A DNA stretch of 64,000 bases from Corynebacterium marambiense (GCF_016342275.1 NZ_JAEIOT010000015.1:178850-242849); one strand, 5' to 3'. Positions 1 through 9,025 are shown, counted from the first letter of the stretch. The notes: a model not told the origin generated them from the sequence alone. Program-made: numbers and translations.

Positions 1-266
1 GCACCGAGCCACCAGCTGGCCAGCATCGTCAGGACGAAGGACTTCGAGTTCATTCCCAGGAACGCCACGCGGTCGCCCTGCCTGACACCGGCTTCATCGA
101 GGTGGGCGGCCCAGGCGCGGATCTCCGCGACCAGGTCCGCGTAGCTGGTGGACTCGTCCTCGTAGACGACCGCCACCTCTTCGGGCTGGTAGAGGGCGTG
201 GCGGAGGATCTGGGAACAGGGGTTGACGTCGAGTTTCTCGGAACTGTGGTGGACTCCCGTGATCAT
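1..266 (-). CDS. Acyl-CoA ligase (AMP-binding), N-terminal part, runs off left edge
   Basis: The minus strand from the ATG at 266 stays open to the window edge (about 88 codons). The peptide has the look of an AMP-binding CoA ligase N-terminus: the stretch VAVVYEDESTSYADL, then GVRQGDRVAFLGMNSKSF and a small hydrophobic helix. Its start overlaps the stop of the dihydrodiol dehydrogenase by one base (TGATG), so it is the last visible gene of the first dioxygenase operon and probably translationally coupled. Inference: it could activate an aromatic or aliphatic acid made or used by this pathway. The adenylation motifs lie outside the window, so substrate and integrity cannot be judged. Confidence 0.75.
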   Translation of the reverse strand, partial: MITGVHHSSEKLDVNPCSQILRHALYQPEEVAVVYEDESTSYADLVAEIRAWAAHLDEAGVRQGDRVAFLGMNSKSFVLTMLASWWLG

Positions 267-1090
267 CACAGGTCATCGCCTCCTGCTGAGTTTCTGAAGC
301 CTCGGGCGGCGATTCCGCCGTCGGCGTTGATGATGGCGCCCGTGACTGCACCGGCGTCGGTGGGTGACGCGAGCAGGACGTAGGGGCCGGTGAATCCCGT
401 CGGATCCGTGGAGATGTCGTGGAGCGGGATGTAGGGGTTTGAGGTGCCGGAGCGGCGTCCGATGGTGTCGGAGAAGCTCCGGGAGTCGAGACCGATCGCC
501 TTGGGGCCGCGGAGATCGGTCTGCATTCCGCCGACGGCGACACCGTTGACGCGGACCTTGGGCGCCAGTTCGTGGGCGAACTGGAGCATGAGGCCTCGGT
601 CGGCGAACTTGCTGGCCGTGTAGACCGGACCGCCGCCGTCGGCGTAGAAGGACGCGTTGGACAGGGTCATCACGATTGAGCCGCGGGTCTTGACGAGTTC
701 CCGCCAGGTCGCTTCGACGGTGAGGAGATAGCCCTTGACGTTGACGGCGAAGATCTCGTCGAACATGGCCGAGAGTTCCTCGCCGTCCAGGCGGGTGAGG
801 GAGCGCTGGTAGTCCCAGATCCCCGCGTTGGGGATGACTGTGTCGAGGCGCCCGAAGGTACCGATGGTCTCATCGACCGCGGCGTGCAGGTCCTTCGGTG
901 TCCGGACATCGGCGGCGAGGGGGAGCGCGGATCCGCCGTTGGATTCGATGTCCGCGGCGACGGCCCGAGCCCTGTCCAGGTCGATGTCGAGGACCGCGAC
1001 GTTGGAGCCCTCCCGTGCGAAGCGCGCGGCCAGGGCCGCCCCCAGTCCGGAGCCGGCGCCGGTGATCAGTGTCGTTCTGCCGGGTGTCAT
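266..1090 (-). CDS. cis-dihydrodiol dehydrogenase (SDR; HcaB/BphB-like)
   Basis: A 274-residue short-chain dehydrogenase that should oxidise the cis-dihydrodiol made by the dioxygenase to the catechol, with NAD+. The nucleotide motif GAGSGLG is at residues 11-17, the NAG motif at 88-90 (IPNAGIWDY, typical of BphB/NahB/HcaB enzymes), a likely catalytic serine in TLSNAS near 144, and Y157-x3-K161. The length equals that of the family. It sits between the beta subunit and the CoA ligase in the same operon, 12 bases after the beta stop. The ring-cleavage gene nearby is MhpB-like, so 2,3-dihydroxyphenylpropionate or a relative is the likely product. This substrate call is inferred from context. 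Confidence 0.85.
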   Translation of the reverse strand: MTPGRTTLITGAGSGLGAALAARFAREGSNVAVLDIDLDRARAVAADIESNGGSALPLAADVRTPKDLHAAVDETIGTFGRLDTVIPNAGIWDYQRSLTRLDGEELSAMFDEIFAVNVKGYLLTVEATWRELVKTRGSIVMTLSNASFYADGGGPVYTASKFADRGLMLQFAHELAPKVRVNGVAVGGMQTDLRGPKAIGLDSRSFSDTIGRRSGTSNPYIPLHDISTDPTGFTGPYVLLASPTDAGAVTGAIINADGGIAARGFRNSAGGDDL

Positions 1091-1102
1091 GGTGTCTCCT
1101 CT

Positions 1103-1663
1103 CTAGAAGAACGTGGAGATGTTCTTGCTCGGCAGCACGTTGATGTCGAGGAGGATCCGGCGGTCGAAGATCCGGAAGCCCTTGTCGGTCCGACGGAGGA
1201 GATCCGTGCGCGTGCCGACGAAGATGTCGCGTTCGCGTTCGAGTCGGGTCCGCCACACGAGGAAGTTCGTTCGGACCTCGATGATGTCGGGTTCGTCTTC
1301 GCCGCTCGCGTGTCGGGCACTCAGGTTGGTGATGAGGTGCCGGGTTCGGGACGGCGGGTCCTCTGCCCAGGCCATTCCGGAGTCGAAGCGGCGGATGCGC
1401 CAGGCCAGGGAATCGTGGGTCTCGTCGTAGAATGCTGCCTCGTCCGGCCCGGCGATCGCGAGTGCCTGTTGGCGGCGGAGCCGGTTCGTCCGGGTGGGGG
1501 CCCAATAGTAGAGGTCGGGTGCGAAGTGTTCGAGCCAGTCGACGTACCGCCCCTCGTCGAGGAGGTCGGCCTCGTCGTTGTAGAAGTTGACGAGTTCGTA
1601 GTAGAGGGCGTGGTCCACGCGCTCGCCGACGGTGATGTCTTCGCGCCGCAGGTAGTCGGTCAT
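1103..1663 (-). CDS. Rieske dioxygenase beta subunit (system 1)
   Basis: A 186-residue small subunit of an alpha3beta3 ring-hydroxylating dioxygenase (SnoaL/NTF2 fold, structural role). Family features seen: an N-terminal helix with LYYELVNFYNDEADLLDEGRY, the segment HFAPDLYYWAPT, the conserved TRHLITNL, and a C-terminal DINVLPSKNISTFF ending. The similar subunit at 14444-14995 ends in the same style. It lies in the operon alpha - ferredoxin - reductase - beta - dehydrogenase, an order also found in many actinobacterial Hca/Bph-type clusters. The ATG at 1663 has GGAGAACACC just upstream. Confidence 0.9.
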   Translation of the reverse strand: MTDYLRREDITVGERVDHALYYELVNFYNDEADLLDEGRYVDWLEHFAPDLYYWAPTRTNRLRRQQALAIAGPDEAAFYDETHDSLAWRIRRFDSGMAWAEDPPSRTRHLITNLSARHASGEDEPDIIEVRTNFLVWRTRLERERDIFVGTRTDLLRRTDKGFRIFDRRILLDINVLPSKNISTFF

Positions 1664-1691
1664 GGTGTTCTCCTTCTCCGCGTCCGGTCGG

Positions 1692-2924
1692 TCACCGGGC
1701 GAGTTTCTTGATGTTGATTCCCGGATCAGCGAGTTTCTCCGGGTCCGCGACGATGCCGCGGTCGATGATCCGTCGGGCCGCGCGGACGGCCATGCCGTTG
1801 TCGTAGGCGGCGCAACCGGCCATGGTCCCGTCCGGGTTCAGCCGGAAGACGATGTCGGGATTGCCGTCACCATCGGGTCGGATGATGGTGTTTCCCTCGG
1901 CCGTCATCGAGCCGACGCATTCGACGTGGACCCCGTAGCGGTCGGTCCAGAACCAGCTCGCACCGTGCTCCGGTAGCGGGCGGCCGAGAATCGACGCGGC
2001 GGCGGTCTGCGCTTCGAACACCGCGGATTCCCAATGCTCGTGCCTGCGCTCCAGGTGGCCGTCCGCGGTGCGCAGTCGGGCGCAGTCGCCCACGGCCCAG
2101 ATTCCGTCTGCCGTGGTTCGCTGCGCGGCGTCGACCAGGATGCCGCCGTCGCAGTCGAGTTCGGCGGACTGCGCGAGGCGCTCTTCGGCGACGATGCCCA
2201 CCGCGAGCAGGACGCAGTCAGCTTCGATGCTGTCATGCCCGTCGACGTCGATAGTGAAGGTGCCGTGGTTCTCGTGGATACCCGTTGTCATGCCCTGCAC
2301 GTAGGCGACATCGTTGGCGGCGTGCAGGTCGTGCAGGCGGTGTGCGATCTCCGCACCGACGGCGGGGACGAGGGCGACCGGCGCCGGATCGATGAGGGTG
2401 ACGGTGGCCCCCAGGCTGATCGCGGAGGATGCGACCTCGGCACCGATCAGGCCCGCGCCGATGATCGCCAGGTGTGTTCCGCGCTTCAGGTTCTGGCGCA
2501 GTTTCCGGGCGTCGTCCAAACTGCGGAGGACCAGGAGATCGGGATTGTCGAAACCGGGGATGGGGAGTTGCCGGGGGATGCCGCCGGTTGCGATGACGAG
2601 ATCGTGGAAGGGGCGTTCCCCGGAATTTTCCAGCACCAGGGTCCGGGCCTCCGGATCGATGCGGACGACCGAGTCGCGGAGCAGCTCGATGTCATTGTCC
2701 CCGTACCAGCTGCGTGCCGCGAGGAGCAGCTGTTCGGCGTTCTTCTCTCCGGTGAGCATTTCCTTGGAGAGCGGGGGTCGGTCGTAGGGGTGTCCCTCGG
2801 GATCGATGATGACGACCGGGCCGGTGTAGCCGTGGTTGCGGAGTTCACTGGCGACGGTGAACCCGCCGATGCCGCCGCCGATCACGGTCACGGATTCGGG
2901 GTTCCGTCCTTGGGAGTCACTCAT
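1692..2924 (-). CDS. Ferredoxin-NAD+ reductase of the dioxygenase (HcaD/BphA4-like)
   Basis: A 410-residue FAD/NAD(P) oxidoreductase that passes electrons from NADH to the Rieske ferredoxin. The FAD Rossmann motif GGGIGG comes near residue 15, the NAD motif GAGLIGAEVA near the middle, and the second FAD motif IWAVGDCAR follows. I use the ATG at 2924 because it overlaps the ferredoxin stop by 8 bases (ATGAGTGA) and leaves the FAD motif close to the N-terminus. A start 16 codons further upstream would lie inside the ferredoxin gene. It is the only such reductase in the window, so it probably serves both dioxygenases. Confidence 0.9.
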   Translation of the reverse strand: MSDSQGRNPESVTVIGGGIGGFTVASELRNHGYTGPVVIIDPEGHPYDRPPLSKEMLTGEKNAEQLLLAARSWYGDNDIELLRDSVVRIDPEARTLVLENSGERPFHDLVIATGGIPRQLPIPGFDNPDLLVLRSLDDARKLRQNLKRGTHLAIIGAGLIGAEVASSAISLGATVTLIDPAPVALVPAVGAEIAHRLHDLHAANDVAYVQGMTTGIHENHGTFTIDVDGHDSIEADCVLLAVGIVAEERLAQSAELDCDGGILVDAAQRTTADGIWAVGDCARLRTADGHLERRHEHWESAVFEAQTAAASILGRPLPEHGASWFWTDRYGVHVECVGSMTAEGNTIIRPDGDGNPDIVFRLNPDGTMAGCAAYDNGMAVRAARRIIDRGIVADPEKLADPGINIKKLAR

Positions 2925-3270
2925 CGTCGTTCTCCTCTGCGGGGACGCCCGGGTAGAGCCAGATTTCGTCATCCCGGATCTCCACTTTGTGCGTGTTGGT
3001 GTCTTCGACGGCGGGCATCGAGAGGACCTTGCCGGACTTCAGGCAGAACTTCCCGGCGTGCATGGGGCACTCGACCTCACTGCCTTCGATCCAGCCGTCG
3101 GCGAGGGAAGCGTCGGCGTGCGTGCAGATGTCGTCGAGCGCATAGAACTCGTCTTCATCGGTGTGGAAGACGGCGATACCGACGGGATGACCGGACGTTT
3201 CCGGATCGATGACCAGGGCTTCTTCCTGATCGATGTCGTCGACTGTGCCGACTCTGATGGGTTCAGACAT
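2917..3270 (-). CDS. Rieske [2Fe-2S] ferredoxin of the dioxygenase
   Basis: A 117-residue soluble Rieske ferredoxin that links the reductase to the oxygenase alpha subunit. Both ligand boxes are present: C-T-H in DDICTHADASL and C-P-M-H in VECPMHAGKFC. The length matches HcaC/BphA3 proteins. An insertion-like HTDEDEFY and an acidic C-terminus (EENDDE) are seen. It overlaps the reductase gene by 8 bases and starts 33 bases after the alpha stop, so the electron-transfer pair is co-translated with the oxygenase. Confidence 0.92.
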   Translation of the reverse strand: MSEPIRVGTVDDIDQEEALVIDPETSGHPVGIAVFHTDEDEFYALDDICTHADASLADGWIEGSEVECPMHAGKFCLKSGKVLSMPAVEDTNTHKVEIRDDEIWLYPGVPAEENDDE

Positions 3271-3303
3271 GTTCGGACCTTTCAGAATGAGGGGCTGCTC
3301 GGA

Positions 3304-4629
3304 TCACGCTTCGTGCCAGGCTGGGGTGGACATCAGTTCGCGCCAGCGGCGGTAGAGTCCCCGGCCGGCGGCATCGGAGTACAGCTCGGAGGTCGTGCCC
3401 GGGTATCCCGGGTTCTCCTGTTCGGTGCCGATGCCCATCTGGTAGTTCAGGGCCGTGTTTCCGACCATGAAGGCGTGGGCGTTGGCCTGGCATTCGGACC
3501 AGTTCTCCCCGTCGTCCTGCTCGAAGATGCCGGAGGGACCGAAGGTGCGGAGGTTGTAGAGCCGCTGTGCCCGGCGGACGTCCTCGGGCATCGACTTGTC
3601 CAAGACCGTCCAGGACCAGACCTCCATCCGATTTGGTCCCTTGGGGTGCCACACGCGGATGGAGCCGTTGACCGGGAGGTAGGAGAAGTTCGGGAACACC
3701 GTCGCGTGCCCGTTGGTGAGTGGTCCGGTGACCTGTTCCGGTGAGAGACGTTCCCTGAGGAAGTCGTAGTCGTAGTACTCGTGGACTGGCTGGGCGTCGA
3801 ACCGGTTCCTCGGGTGCACGGGGAACCCGGCGCCGTTCCCGTGGTCGTCGGTGTACTGCTTGCCGGACCGCTGGGCGATTTCCTTCTTCGGCCCTTTACC
3901 GGTGGGGGACATGACCATCAGTGCGGAGGCGTGGGACATGTTGACGTGGTACCAGTCGGTGGCGAACTGCTCGGCGGCGAGTTTCCAGTTGCCTTCGAGC
4001 ACCCACTTCGTCACCCCACCGACGACACAGGTGCCCTCCGGGTCGCGGTCCATGAACGCGTCGATGTACCACTTCATGTCGCCGAGGGCATCGGCGAGTG
4101 GTTCCGCGTCCGCGTCCCAGTTCGCGAAAATCAGGCCCTTGTAGCTCTCGACGCGGGGCGCAGTGACCAGGCCCCAGTCGGCGGGGTTGAAGGTATCCGG
4201 GTAGGAGTCCTGGGCAGGAACGTTGGACAGGTTGCCGTCCAGGTCGTAGGCCCAGCCGTGGTAGGTGCAGGTGAAGTTTTTGGTTTTGCCGTAGTCCGCA
4301 CGGCAGACGCGGGCGCCGCGATGGCGGCAGTTGTTGAGCAGGACCCGGTACTCACGTTTCTTATTCATCGTCGCGATGACGGGGTCCTCACCCATGTACG
4401 TCTGGAAGAAGTCACCGGGTTTCTGGAGCTGATCCTCGTGGGCGATGAACAACCAGCTTCGTGCGAAGATTCGGCGCATTTCCTGCTGATAGACCTGCTG
4501 ATCAGCGAAGATCCGACGGTCGATCAGACCACCGTCGGGGTCAACCATGCCCGAGACGTCGAGTGGTTGGTCGAGACCGGTGGGGCGGGACAGGGTTCCG
4601 CGGGGGAGTGGGCTGGTGGATGCAGACAC
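3304..4629 (-). CDS. Rieske aromatic-ring dioxygenase alpha subunit (system 1, HcaE/BphA1-like)
   Basis: Catalytic subunit adding O2 to an aromatic ring to give a cis-dihydrodiol. Counting from the GTG at 4629 (441 residues), the Rieske ligands are C101-x-H103 and C121-x2-H124, and the mononuclear iron ligands are H228 and H233 in DWYHVNMSH, with the late acid in FEQDDGENW. The frame stays open up to an ATG at 4815, but those 62 extra codons do not look like protein and cover the promoter region. The GTG has GAGGAG upstream, though with a long spacing of about 14, so the start is the weak point. Overall sequence style matches 3-phenylpropionate dioxygenase; the exact substrate is inferred. 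Confidence 0.85.
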   Translation of the reverse strand: MSASTSPLPRGTLSRPTGLDQPLDVSGMVDPDGGLIDRRIFADQQVYQQEMRRIFARSWLFIAHEDQLQKPGDFFQTYMGEDPVIATMNKKREYRVLLNNCRHRGARVCRADYGKTKNFTCTYHGWAYDLDGNLSNVPAQDSYPDTFNPADWGLVTAPRVESYKGLIFANWDADAEPLADALGDMKWYIDAFMDRDPEGTCVVGGVTKWVLEGNWKLAAEQFATDWYHVNMSHASALMVMSPTGKGPKKEIAQRSGKQYTDDHGNGAGFPVHPRNRFDAQPVHEYYDYDFLRERLSPEQVTGPLTNGHATVFPNFSYLPVNGSIRVWHPKGPNRMEVWSWTVLDKSMPEDVRRAQRLYNLRTFGPSGIFEQDDGENWSECQANAHAFMVGNTALNYQMGIGTEQENPGYPGTTSELYSDAAGRGLYRRWRELMSTPAWHEA

Positions 4630-4787
4630 GGTGAAGGTCTCATCTCCTCGTCTGTTCAGGGAGCCGGAATCGATCTGGACTGTGAGATGAGTCGGGTAGT
4701 GATCGGGTCCGGCGGGGCGGGTGTTATATGACTCACATCTGAATGTGTCTACAGCTTGCCGACACAGTTGGTTGGGGGTCAGGTCTT

Positions 4788-4804
4788 GTTCCGTTGGGTG
4801 GAAC
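4788..4804. promoter_or_regulatory. Candidate IclR operator, GTTCC-N7-GGAAC
   Basis: GTTCCGTTGGGTGGAAC, a perfect 5-bp inverted repeat with 7-bp spacer, lies about 160 bases before the system-1 alpha start. The same or nearly the same 17-bp pattern precedes iclR, the mhpC operon, the MHS transporter and the system-2 alpha gene. Binding by the nearby IclR protein is inferred. Confidence 0.6.
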
Positions 4805-5125
4805 GGTCCCGACATTCGGGTGGGGCGGTGGACATGGATCTTTCGGTGATGGGACTGTCCCGAGCAGAGGAAGCGCCTAGTCAGAAAGGGTTTCCACCGG
4901 TCATCTCCAGCCTGTTAATTGTCTGTTATGGGGGCCCCCGATTTGCGATGGTTTTGCTCCACTACCTTCGCGGTGCACGGGAGTTTTCTGTCGTCCTGCG
5001 CTCACGGACGCTCCCCCCTGTCGAACCGGTGCACATCTCGGGCATACGCTGCTCGGGATAGTCTTATCTCACGTCGTCACCTTTTTTGTGGAGGAGGTGG
5101 GGGTTTGTGCGGTACCCCCGCCGGT

Positions 5126-5142
5126 GTGCCACATCGTGGAAC
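5126..5142. promoter_or_regulatory. Candidate IclR operator upstream of iclR (one mismatch)
   Basis: GTGCCACATCGTGGAAC differs from GTTCC-N7-GGAAC by one base in the left arm and sits about 90 bases before the iclR start, fitting autoregulation. Confidence 0.5.
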
Positions 5143-5233
5143 GGCGCCCACCGTAGTTGTGTGACGACGAGCACAATAGATGGCACCGAGTCGCCACGAC
5201 TGCCAGGACGACGTTTCACCAGGAGAAGAACCG

Positions 5234-6031
5234 ATGACGCCCACCAGCCCCCAGTCCGACCCCCGTAGTGCGGTCGACAAGGCATTCAGCCTGCTCCGGA
5301 GTTTCAGTGACAATGATTCACTCGGCGTCGGGGTGAGCGAACTGGCGCGCCGGGCCGACCTGCCAAAGTCCACGGCACACCGTCTGCTGAGCACACTGGT
5401 GGCCAACGGCGCCGTGGAACGGTCGGGGGAGGTCTACCGCCTGGGACCACTCTGCTACGAGCTGACGAGCGAACGTGGTTCGCGGCACACCGAGTTCATC
5501 AGTGAGGTGCTCACCCCCTTCCTCGCCGGACTCTTCGAGGAGACCCGTCAGACCGTTCATCTCGCGTTCCTCCAGGGGAACGAGGTGGTCTACGTCAACA
5601 AGCTCTTCTCCGCGCGGCGCGTCACCTCACCGTCGCGGATCGGAGGCAGGGCCCCGGCCTACTGCACGGGAGTGGGAAAGGCTCTGATGGCCTGGGACGA
5701 GATGCGGATTGAAGCCGCCATCAAGGGCGGCCTCCACCGGTGGACCCCCTATACGATCACGGACCCGGATGCGTTCCGCGAAGAACTGGGGCAGGTCCGC
5801 CGCGATGGAGTAGCATTCGACCGCCAAGAGATCCTCGTCGGGCTGAGTTGCGTCGCTGCGCCGATCTACGGCCGCTACAACCTGCCGGTGGCCGCCATGT
5901 CGGTCTCCGGCCCCGCCAGCCAGTTTGATCCCGGAGCTCACATCCCGGCTCTGAAGCGGATCTGTGCTGCAGCGGGAAAGGCCGTTCTCTTCCACCAGAT
6001 GCAACAGGAGCAGGTGGCGTCCTCTGCCTGA
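5234..6031 (+). CDS. IclR-family transcriptional regulator of the aromatic cluster
   Basis: A 265-residue IclR-type regulator. The N-terminal winged HTH spans about residues 10-70 (AVDKAFSLLRSF, then LPKSTAHRLLSTLVANGAVE). The effector domain contains the family's GRAPAYCTGVGKALMA and the late VAAPIYGRYNLPVAAMSVSGP. The ATG at 5234 is chosen because AGGAGAAG stands 6 bases upstream; an ATG 18 codons earlier has no such site. It is divergent from the system-1 dioxygenase operon and convergent with mhpE. IclR proteins such as MhpR commonly control phenylpropionate pathways. The five related palindromes around this cluster support a local regulon role. Confidence 0.88.
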   Translation: MTPTSPQSDPRSAVDKAFSLLRSFSDNDSLGVGVSELARRADLPKSTAHRLLSTLVANGAVERSGEVYRLGPLCYELTSERGSRHTEFISEVLTPFLAGLFEETRQTVHLAFLQGNEVVYVNKLFSARRVTSPSRIGGRAPAYCTGVGKALMAWDEMRIEAAIKGGLHRWTPYTITDPDAFREELGQVRRDGVAFDRQEILVGLSCVAAPIYGRYNLPVAAMSVSGPASQFDPGAHIPALKRICAAAGKAVLFHQMQQEQVASSA

Positions 6032-6121
6032 TTCCGCTCTCTCCGGGGACCAGCGGAACCGAGACCGGCACTGCCCGGCGAGATGGGCGCCGCAGCAGGA
6101 TCTCAACGCGACCGCACAAGA

Positions 6122-6170
6122 AAACCGGGGTGTGCCCCGCCCGGCGAACGGGCGGGGCACACCCCGGTTT
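6122..6170. terminator. Bidirectional terminator between iclR and mhpE
   Basis: A perfect 22-bp inverted repeat (arms 6122-6143 and 6149-6170) with a 5-base loop, flanked by A-run and T-run ends. It lies between two convergent genes and can serve both. Confidence 0.9.
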
Positions 6171-6182
6171 CTGGATCTACGT

Positions 6183-7193
6183 TCACGCTGCGGCGTCGCT
6201 CAGATGCACCGCCACATCGATGATCATGTCCTCCTGGCCACCGACATAACCCCGGCGACCAACTTCGCGCAGGATGTCAGCTGTGGGGACACCATATCGT
6301 TCACTCGCCCGCTCGGCGTGCAGCAGGAAGGAACTGTAGACACCCATCTGGCCCTGCACGATGGAGCTGCGGTCGATGGCGGGTAGGCGCGACACCATCG
6401 GCTTGAGGACATCCTCGGCCGCGGCCTGGATTTTCTCCACGTCCACACCGGTCTCGATTCCGAGGACCGCGAAGGACGTGGCGACAACCTCGGTGGGGGA
6501 GTTGCCTGCACCGGCGCCCAGCCCGGCGAGTGATCCGTCGATCTGGCGGGCCCCGGCGCGAACCGCGAGCACGGAGTTCGCGACCCCGAAGGACATGTTC
6601 TGGTGTCCGTGGAAGCCGACCTGGGCTTCGTCACCGATCTCATCCACGAGCGCCTTCACGCGATCTTCCGCCTGCTCCATGATCAGCGCTCCTGCGGAAT
6701 CGACGACATAGACGCACTGACATCCCGCGTCGACCATGATCCTGGCCTGCGCCGCGAGTTCCGCCGGACTGATCCGGTGGGAGAGCATGAGGAAGCCACC
6801 TGTTTCCAGACCGAGTTCCCGGGCGGCCTGGAAATGCCGGATGGAGATGTCCGCCTCGGTGCAGTGCGTGGCGATGCGGACCATACCGGCACCGCGCGCA
6901 TGGGCTTCCTTCAGGTCCGCCACTGTTCCGAGTCCGGGGAGCAGGAGGACAGCGATCTTTGCGTGGCGGGCCTCGTCCACCGCGACCTCGACGAGATCGA
7001 GGTCGCTGGTGTGGGAGAACCCGTAGTTGAAGGACGATCCACCGAGACCGTCACCGTGGGTGACCTCGATCATCTCGATGTTCGCGTCATCCAACGCCCG
7101 TACCACTGCGCGCACCTGTTCTGGCGTGTACTGGTGGCGGACGGAATGTGAGCCGTCGCGGAGGGTCGTGTCGTTCAGTCTTATTCTGGTCAT
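6183..7193 (-). CDS. mhpE: 4-hydroxy-2-oxovalerate aldolase (MhpE/BphI)
   Basis: A 336-residue class II aldolase that splits 4-hydroxy-2-oxovalerate to pyruvate and acetaldehyde. The N-terminal NDTTLRDGSHSVRHQ carries the conserved Arg12-Asp13 pair, and VGFHGHQNMSFGVANS carries the metal-binding His pair. Start at 7193 is chosen for AGAAGAG upstream; a start 10 codons earlier would enter the intergenic leader. It follows mhpF, as is usual, because the two proteins form a channelling complex (established for BphI-BphJ and DmpG-DmpF). It is the last gene of the operon, ending at a strong terminator. Confidence 0.95.
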   Translation of the reverse strand: MTRIRLNDTTLRDGSHSVRHQYTPEQVRAVVRALDDANIEMIEVTHGDGLGGSSFNYGFSHTSDLDLVEVAVDEARHAKIAVLLLPGLGTVADLKEAHARGAGMVRIATHCTEADISIRHFQAARELGLETGGFLMLSHRISPAELAAQARIMVDAGCQCVYVVDSAGALIMEQAEDRVKALVDEIGDEAQVGFHGHQNMSFGVANSVLAVRAGARQIDGSLAGLGAGAGNSPTEVVATSFAVLGIETGVDVEKIQAAAEDVLKPMVSRLPAIDRSSIVQGQMGVYSSFLLHAERASERYGVPTADILREVGRRGYVGGQEDMIIDVAVHLSDAAA

Positions 7194-7219
7194 GTCGGTT
7201 CTCTTCTTCTCTGTCGGGA

Positions 7220-8170
7220 TCACCGGGCTGCACTGACCGGTGCGGTGGTGGCGTCGTTCCGGCGGAGGAGGTCGACGTAGGTGTCGGCGGTCGCGACCGC
7301 CGCCGCTGTGATGATGTCGAGGTTTCCGGCGTACTCCGGCAGGTAGTCGGCGGCGCCCCGTACCTCAATGAGGACGGTCACCCGGCCCCATCCCCGCCAG
7401 TCGGAACGCGCGGTGTCGAACTGGGGTTCCGCCGTGAGGTGGTAGCCGGGAACGTATTTCTGGACGTCGGCGACCATCTGCTGCACGGATTCACGTATCC
7501 GGTCCTGGAGCGGTCCGGGCTCCGCAGCCTCCGGGGGAAGGGCGCAGTAGACCGTGTTGCGCATGAGCATCGGCGGTTCCACCGGGTTGAGGATGAGAAT
7601 CGACTTCGCGCGTTTCGCGCCGCCGACCTTCTCCAGGGCAGCTGAGGTCGTCGCCATGAATTCGTCGATGCTGGCGCGGGTTCCCGGACCTGCGGACTTG
7701 GAGGATATGGACGCCACGATCTCCGCATATTCGACGGGCACCACCCTCGAGACGGCGGCGACGATCGGGGTGGTCGCCTGACCACCGCAGGTGATCATGT
7801 TGACGTTGTCCACCGTGCGCAACGTGTCCATGTTCACGGACGGGCACAGATGGGGTCCCACGGCGGCAGGGGTCAGATCGATGGCCCGGATACCCGCCTC
7901 CCGGTATCGGGGGGCGTTCGCACGGTGCGCGCCGGCGGAGGTCGCCTCGAAGACGATGTCCGGGAGCCGGTCACGGGAGAGCAACCAGTCGACACCACCC
8001 GGTGACGCCTCGACGCCGAGCTTCTCCGCGCGGGCGAGACCGTCGGAGGTGGGATCCACGCCGATCATGTAGACAGGTTCGATGTTGCGGGAGTTCTTCA
8101 GCAGTTTCATCAGCAGATCGGTCCCGATATTCCCGGGGCCTACGATGGCTGCGGTGTATTTGTCGCTCAT
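7220..8170 (-). CDS. mhpF: Acetaldehyde dehydrogenase, acylating (MhpF/BphJ)
   Basis: A 316-residue CoA-acylating aldehyde dehydrogenase giving acetyl-CoA from the acetaldehyde released by MhpE. The NAD motif GPGNIGTD is at 11-18, and the nucleophile Cys128 lies in [11 protein letters not shown]. It ends 26 bases before mhpE. The C-terminal part ([20 protein letters not shown]) fits the dimerisation and aldolase-contact region of the family. Length is typical. Confidence 0.95.
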   Translation of the reverse strand: MSDKYTAAIVGPGNIGTDLLMKLLKNSRNIEPVYMIGVDPTSDGLARAEKLGVEASPGGVDWLLSRDRLPDIVFEATSAGAHRANAPRYREAGIRAIDLTPAAVGPHLCPSVNMDTLRTVDNVNMITCGGQATTPIVAAVSRVVPVEYAEIVASISSKSAGPGTRASIDEFMATTSAALEKVGGAKRAKSILILNPVEPPMLMRNTVYCALPPEAAEPGPLQDRIRESVQQMVADVQKYVPGYHLTAEPQFDTARSDWRGWGRVTVLIEVRGAADYLPEYAGNLDIITAAAVATADTYVDLLRRNDATTAPVSAAR

Positions 8171-8184
8171 GTGCTTTCTTCCCT

Positions 8185-8961
8185 TTAGGTGAAGGATGTG
8201 GTCAGGGTTCCGAGAGATCCGTAGTCGACTTCCACGACGGTGCCGGGCGCGATGGGGGCGGCGGCGCAGAAGCTACCGGTGAGGATCAGGTCGCCGCGGC
8301 GGAGCGTGACCCCCTGTTCACCCAGGACTCCCGCGAGCCAGACCAGTGGTTCGAGGGGATGCCCCATCACGGCGGCGCCGGTGCCTTCACCGGTCAGTTC
8401 GCCGTCCACACGCATCGCGGCGGCAACCGACGGGAGCTGGTCCACCGGAACATCGACGGGGGAACCGCCGATGACGACCGCACCGCAGGACGCGTTGTCG
8501 GCGATGGTGTCCACGAGTCGAATGTCCCAGTCGCGGACCCGGGAATCGATGATTTCCACCGCGAGATACGTTTCATCGATGGCGGCGACGACATCGTCGA
8601 AGGTCGCGTTGGAGGCCAGGTCCGAACCCAGCCGGAAACCGAGCTCCGGTTCGATCCGGGGGGCGATGAACTGATCCGCGGCGATCGGTTCGCCGGCACG
8701 GTGGACCATGTCCTGGGTGAAGAACCCGAAGTCGGGACTGTCAACACCGAGCTGCTGTTGCATGGCGGCCGAGGTGAGACCGATCTTCCTGCCTACGATC
8801 CGCTGACCGGCGGCGGTGAATGCGGCCTCCGTCAGCTGTTGGATGCGGTAGGCGCCGTCGACGTCGAGACCGTCGATCACGGTGCGGGGTGGGGCGACGG
8901 GCCGTCGGGTGCGGTAGGCGGCGGCGAGTTCATCCGCCATCCGCTGGTACTGATCTGTCAT
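8185..8961 (-). CDS. mhpD: 2-hydroxypenta-2,4-dienoate hydratase (MhpD)
   Basis: A 258-residue member of the hydratase/decarboxylase family, which hydrates 2-hydroxypenta-2,4-dienoate to 4-hydroxy-2-oxovalerate. Seen are [23 protein letters not shown], the metal-site region [12 protein letters not shown], and the C-terminal [22 protein letters not shown]. It is 14 bases before mhpF and 64 bases after mhpB. A second member of the same family (HpaH, 27621-28406) serves the homoprotocatechuate route, so the two should not be confused. Confidence 0.93.
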   Translation of the reverse strand: MTDQYQRMADELAAAYRTRRPVAPPRTVIDGLDVDGAYRIQQLTEAAFTAAGQRIVGRKIGLTSAAMQQQLGVDSPDFGFFTQDMVHRAGEPIAADQFIAPRIEPELGFRLGSDLASNATFDDVVAAIDETYLAVEIIDSRVRDWDIRLVDTIADNASCGAVVIGGSPVDVPVDQLPSVAAAMRVDGELTGEGTGAAVMGHPLEPLVWLAGVLGEQGVTLRRGDLILTGSFCAAAPIAPGTVVEVDYGSLGTLTTSFT

Positions 8962-9025
8962 GGGTGAACGTGACTCCTGCTCGGGCTGGATTAGAGGGGG
9001 AGAGATGGTGGGAATGGGGCTCGTG

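Larger units (their letters stand above)
4630..5233. other. Divergent regulatory region between dioxygenase alpha and iclR
   Basis: About 600 bases without a credible gene. It holds two 17-bp candidate IclR-type operators (4788-4804 and 5126-5142), an AT-richer patch around 4912-4930, and a run of T followed by GGAGGAGG near 5083-5098. No clear sigma-70 promoter could be fixed by eye. A reading frame continuing from the alpha gene crosses 4630-4815 but shows no family similarity. Confidence 0.5.

Noticed and set aside
4630..4815. In-frame N-terminal extension of the system-1 alpha gene
   Set aside because: The 62 codons do not resemble the family and cover a candidate operator; the GTG at 4629 gives normal length.
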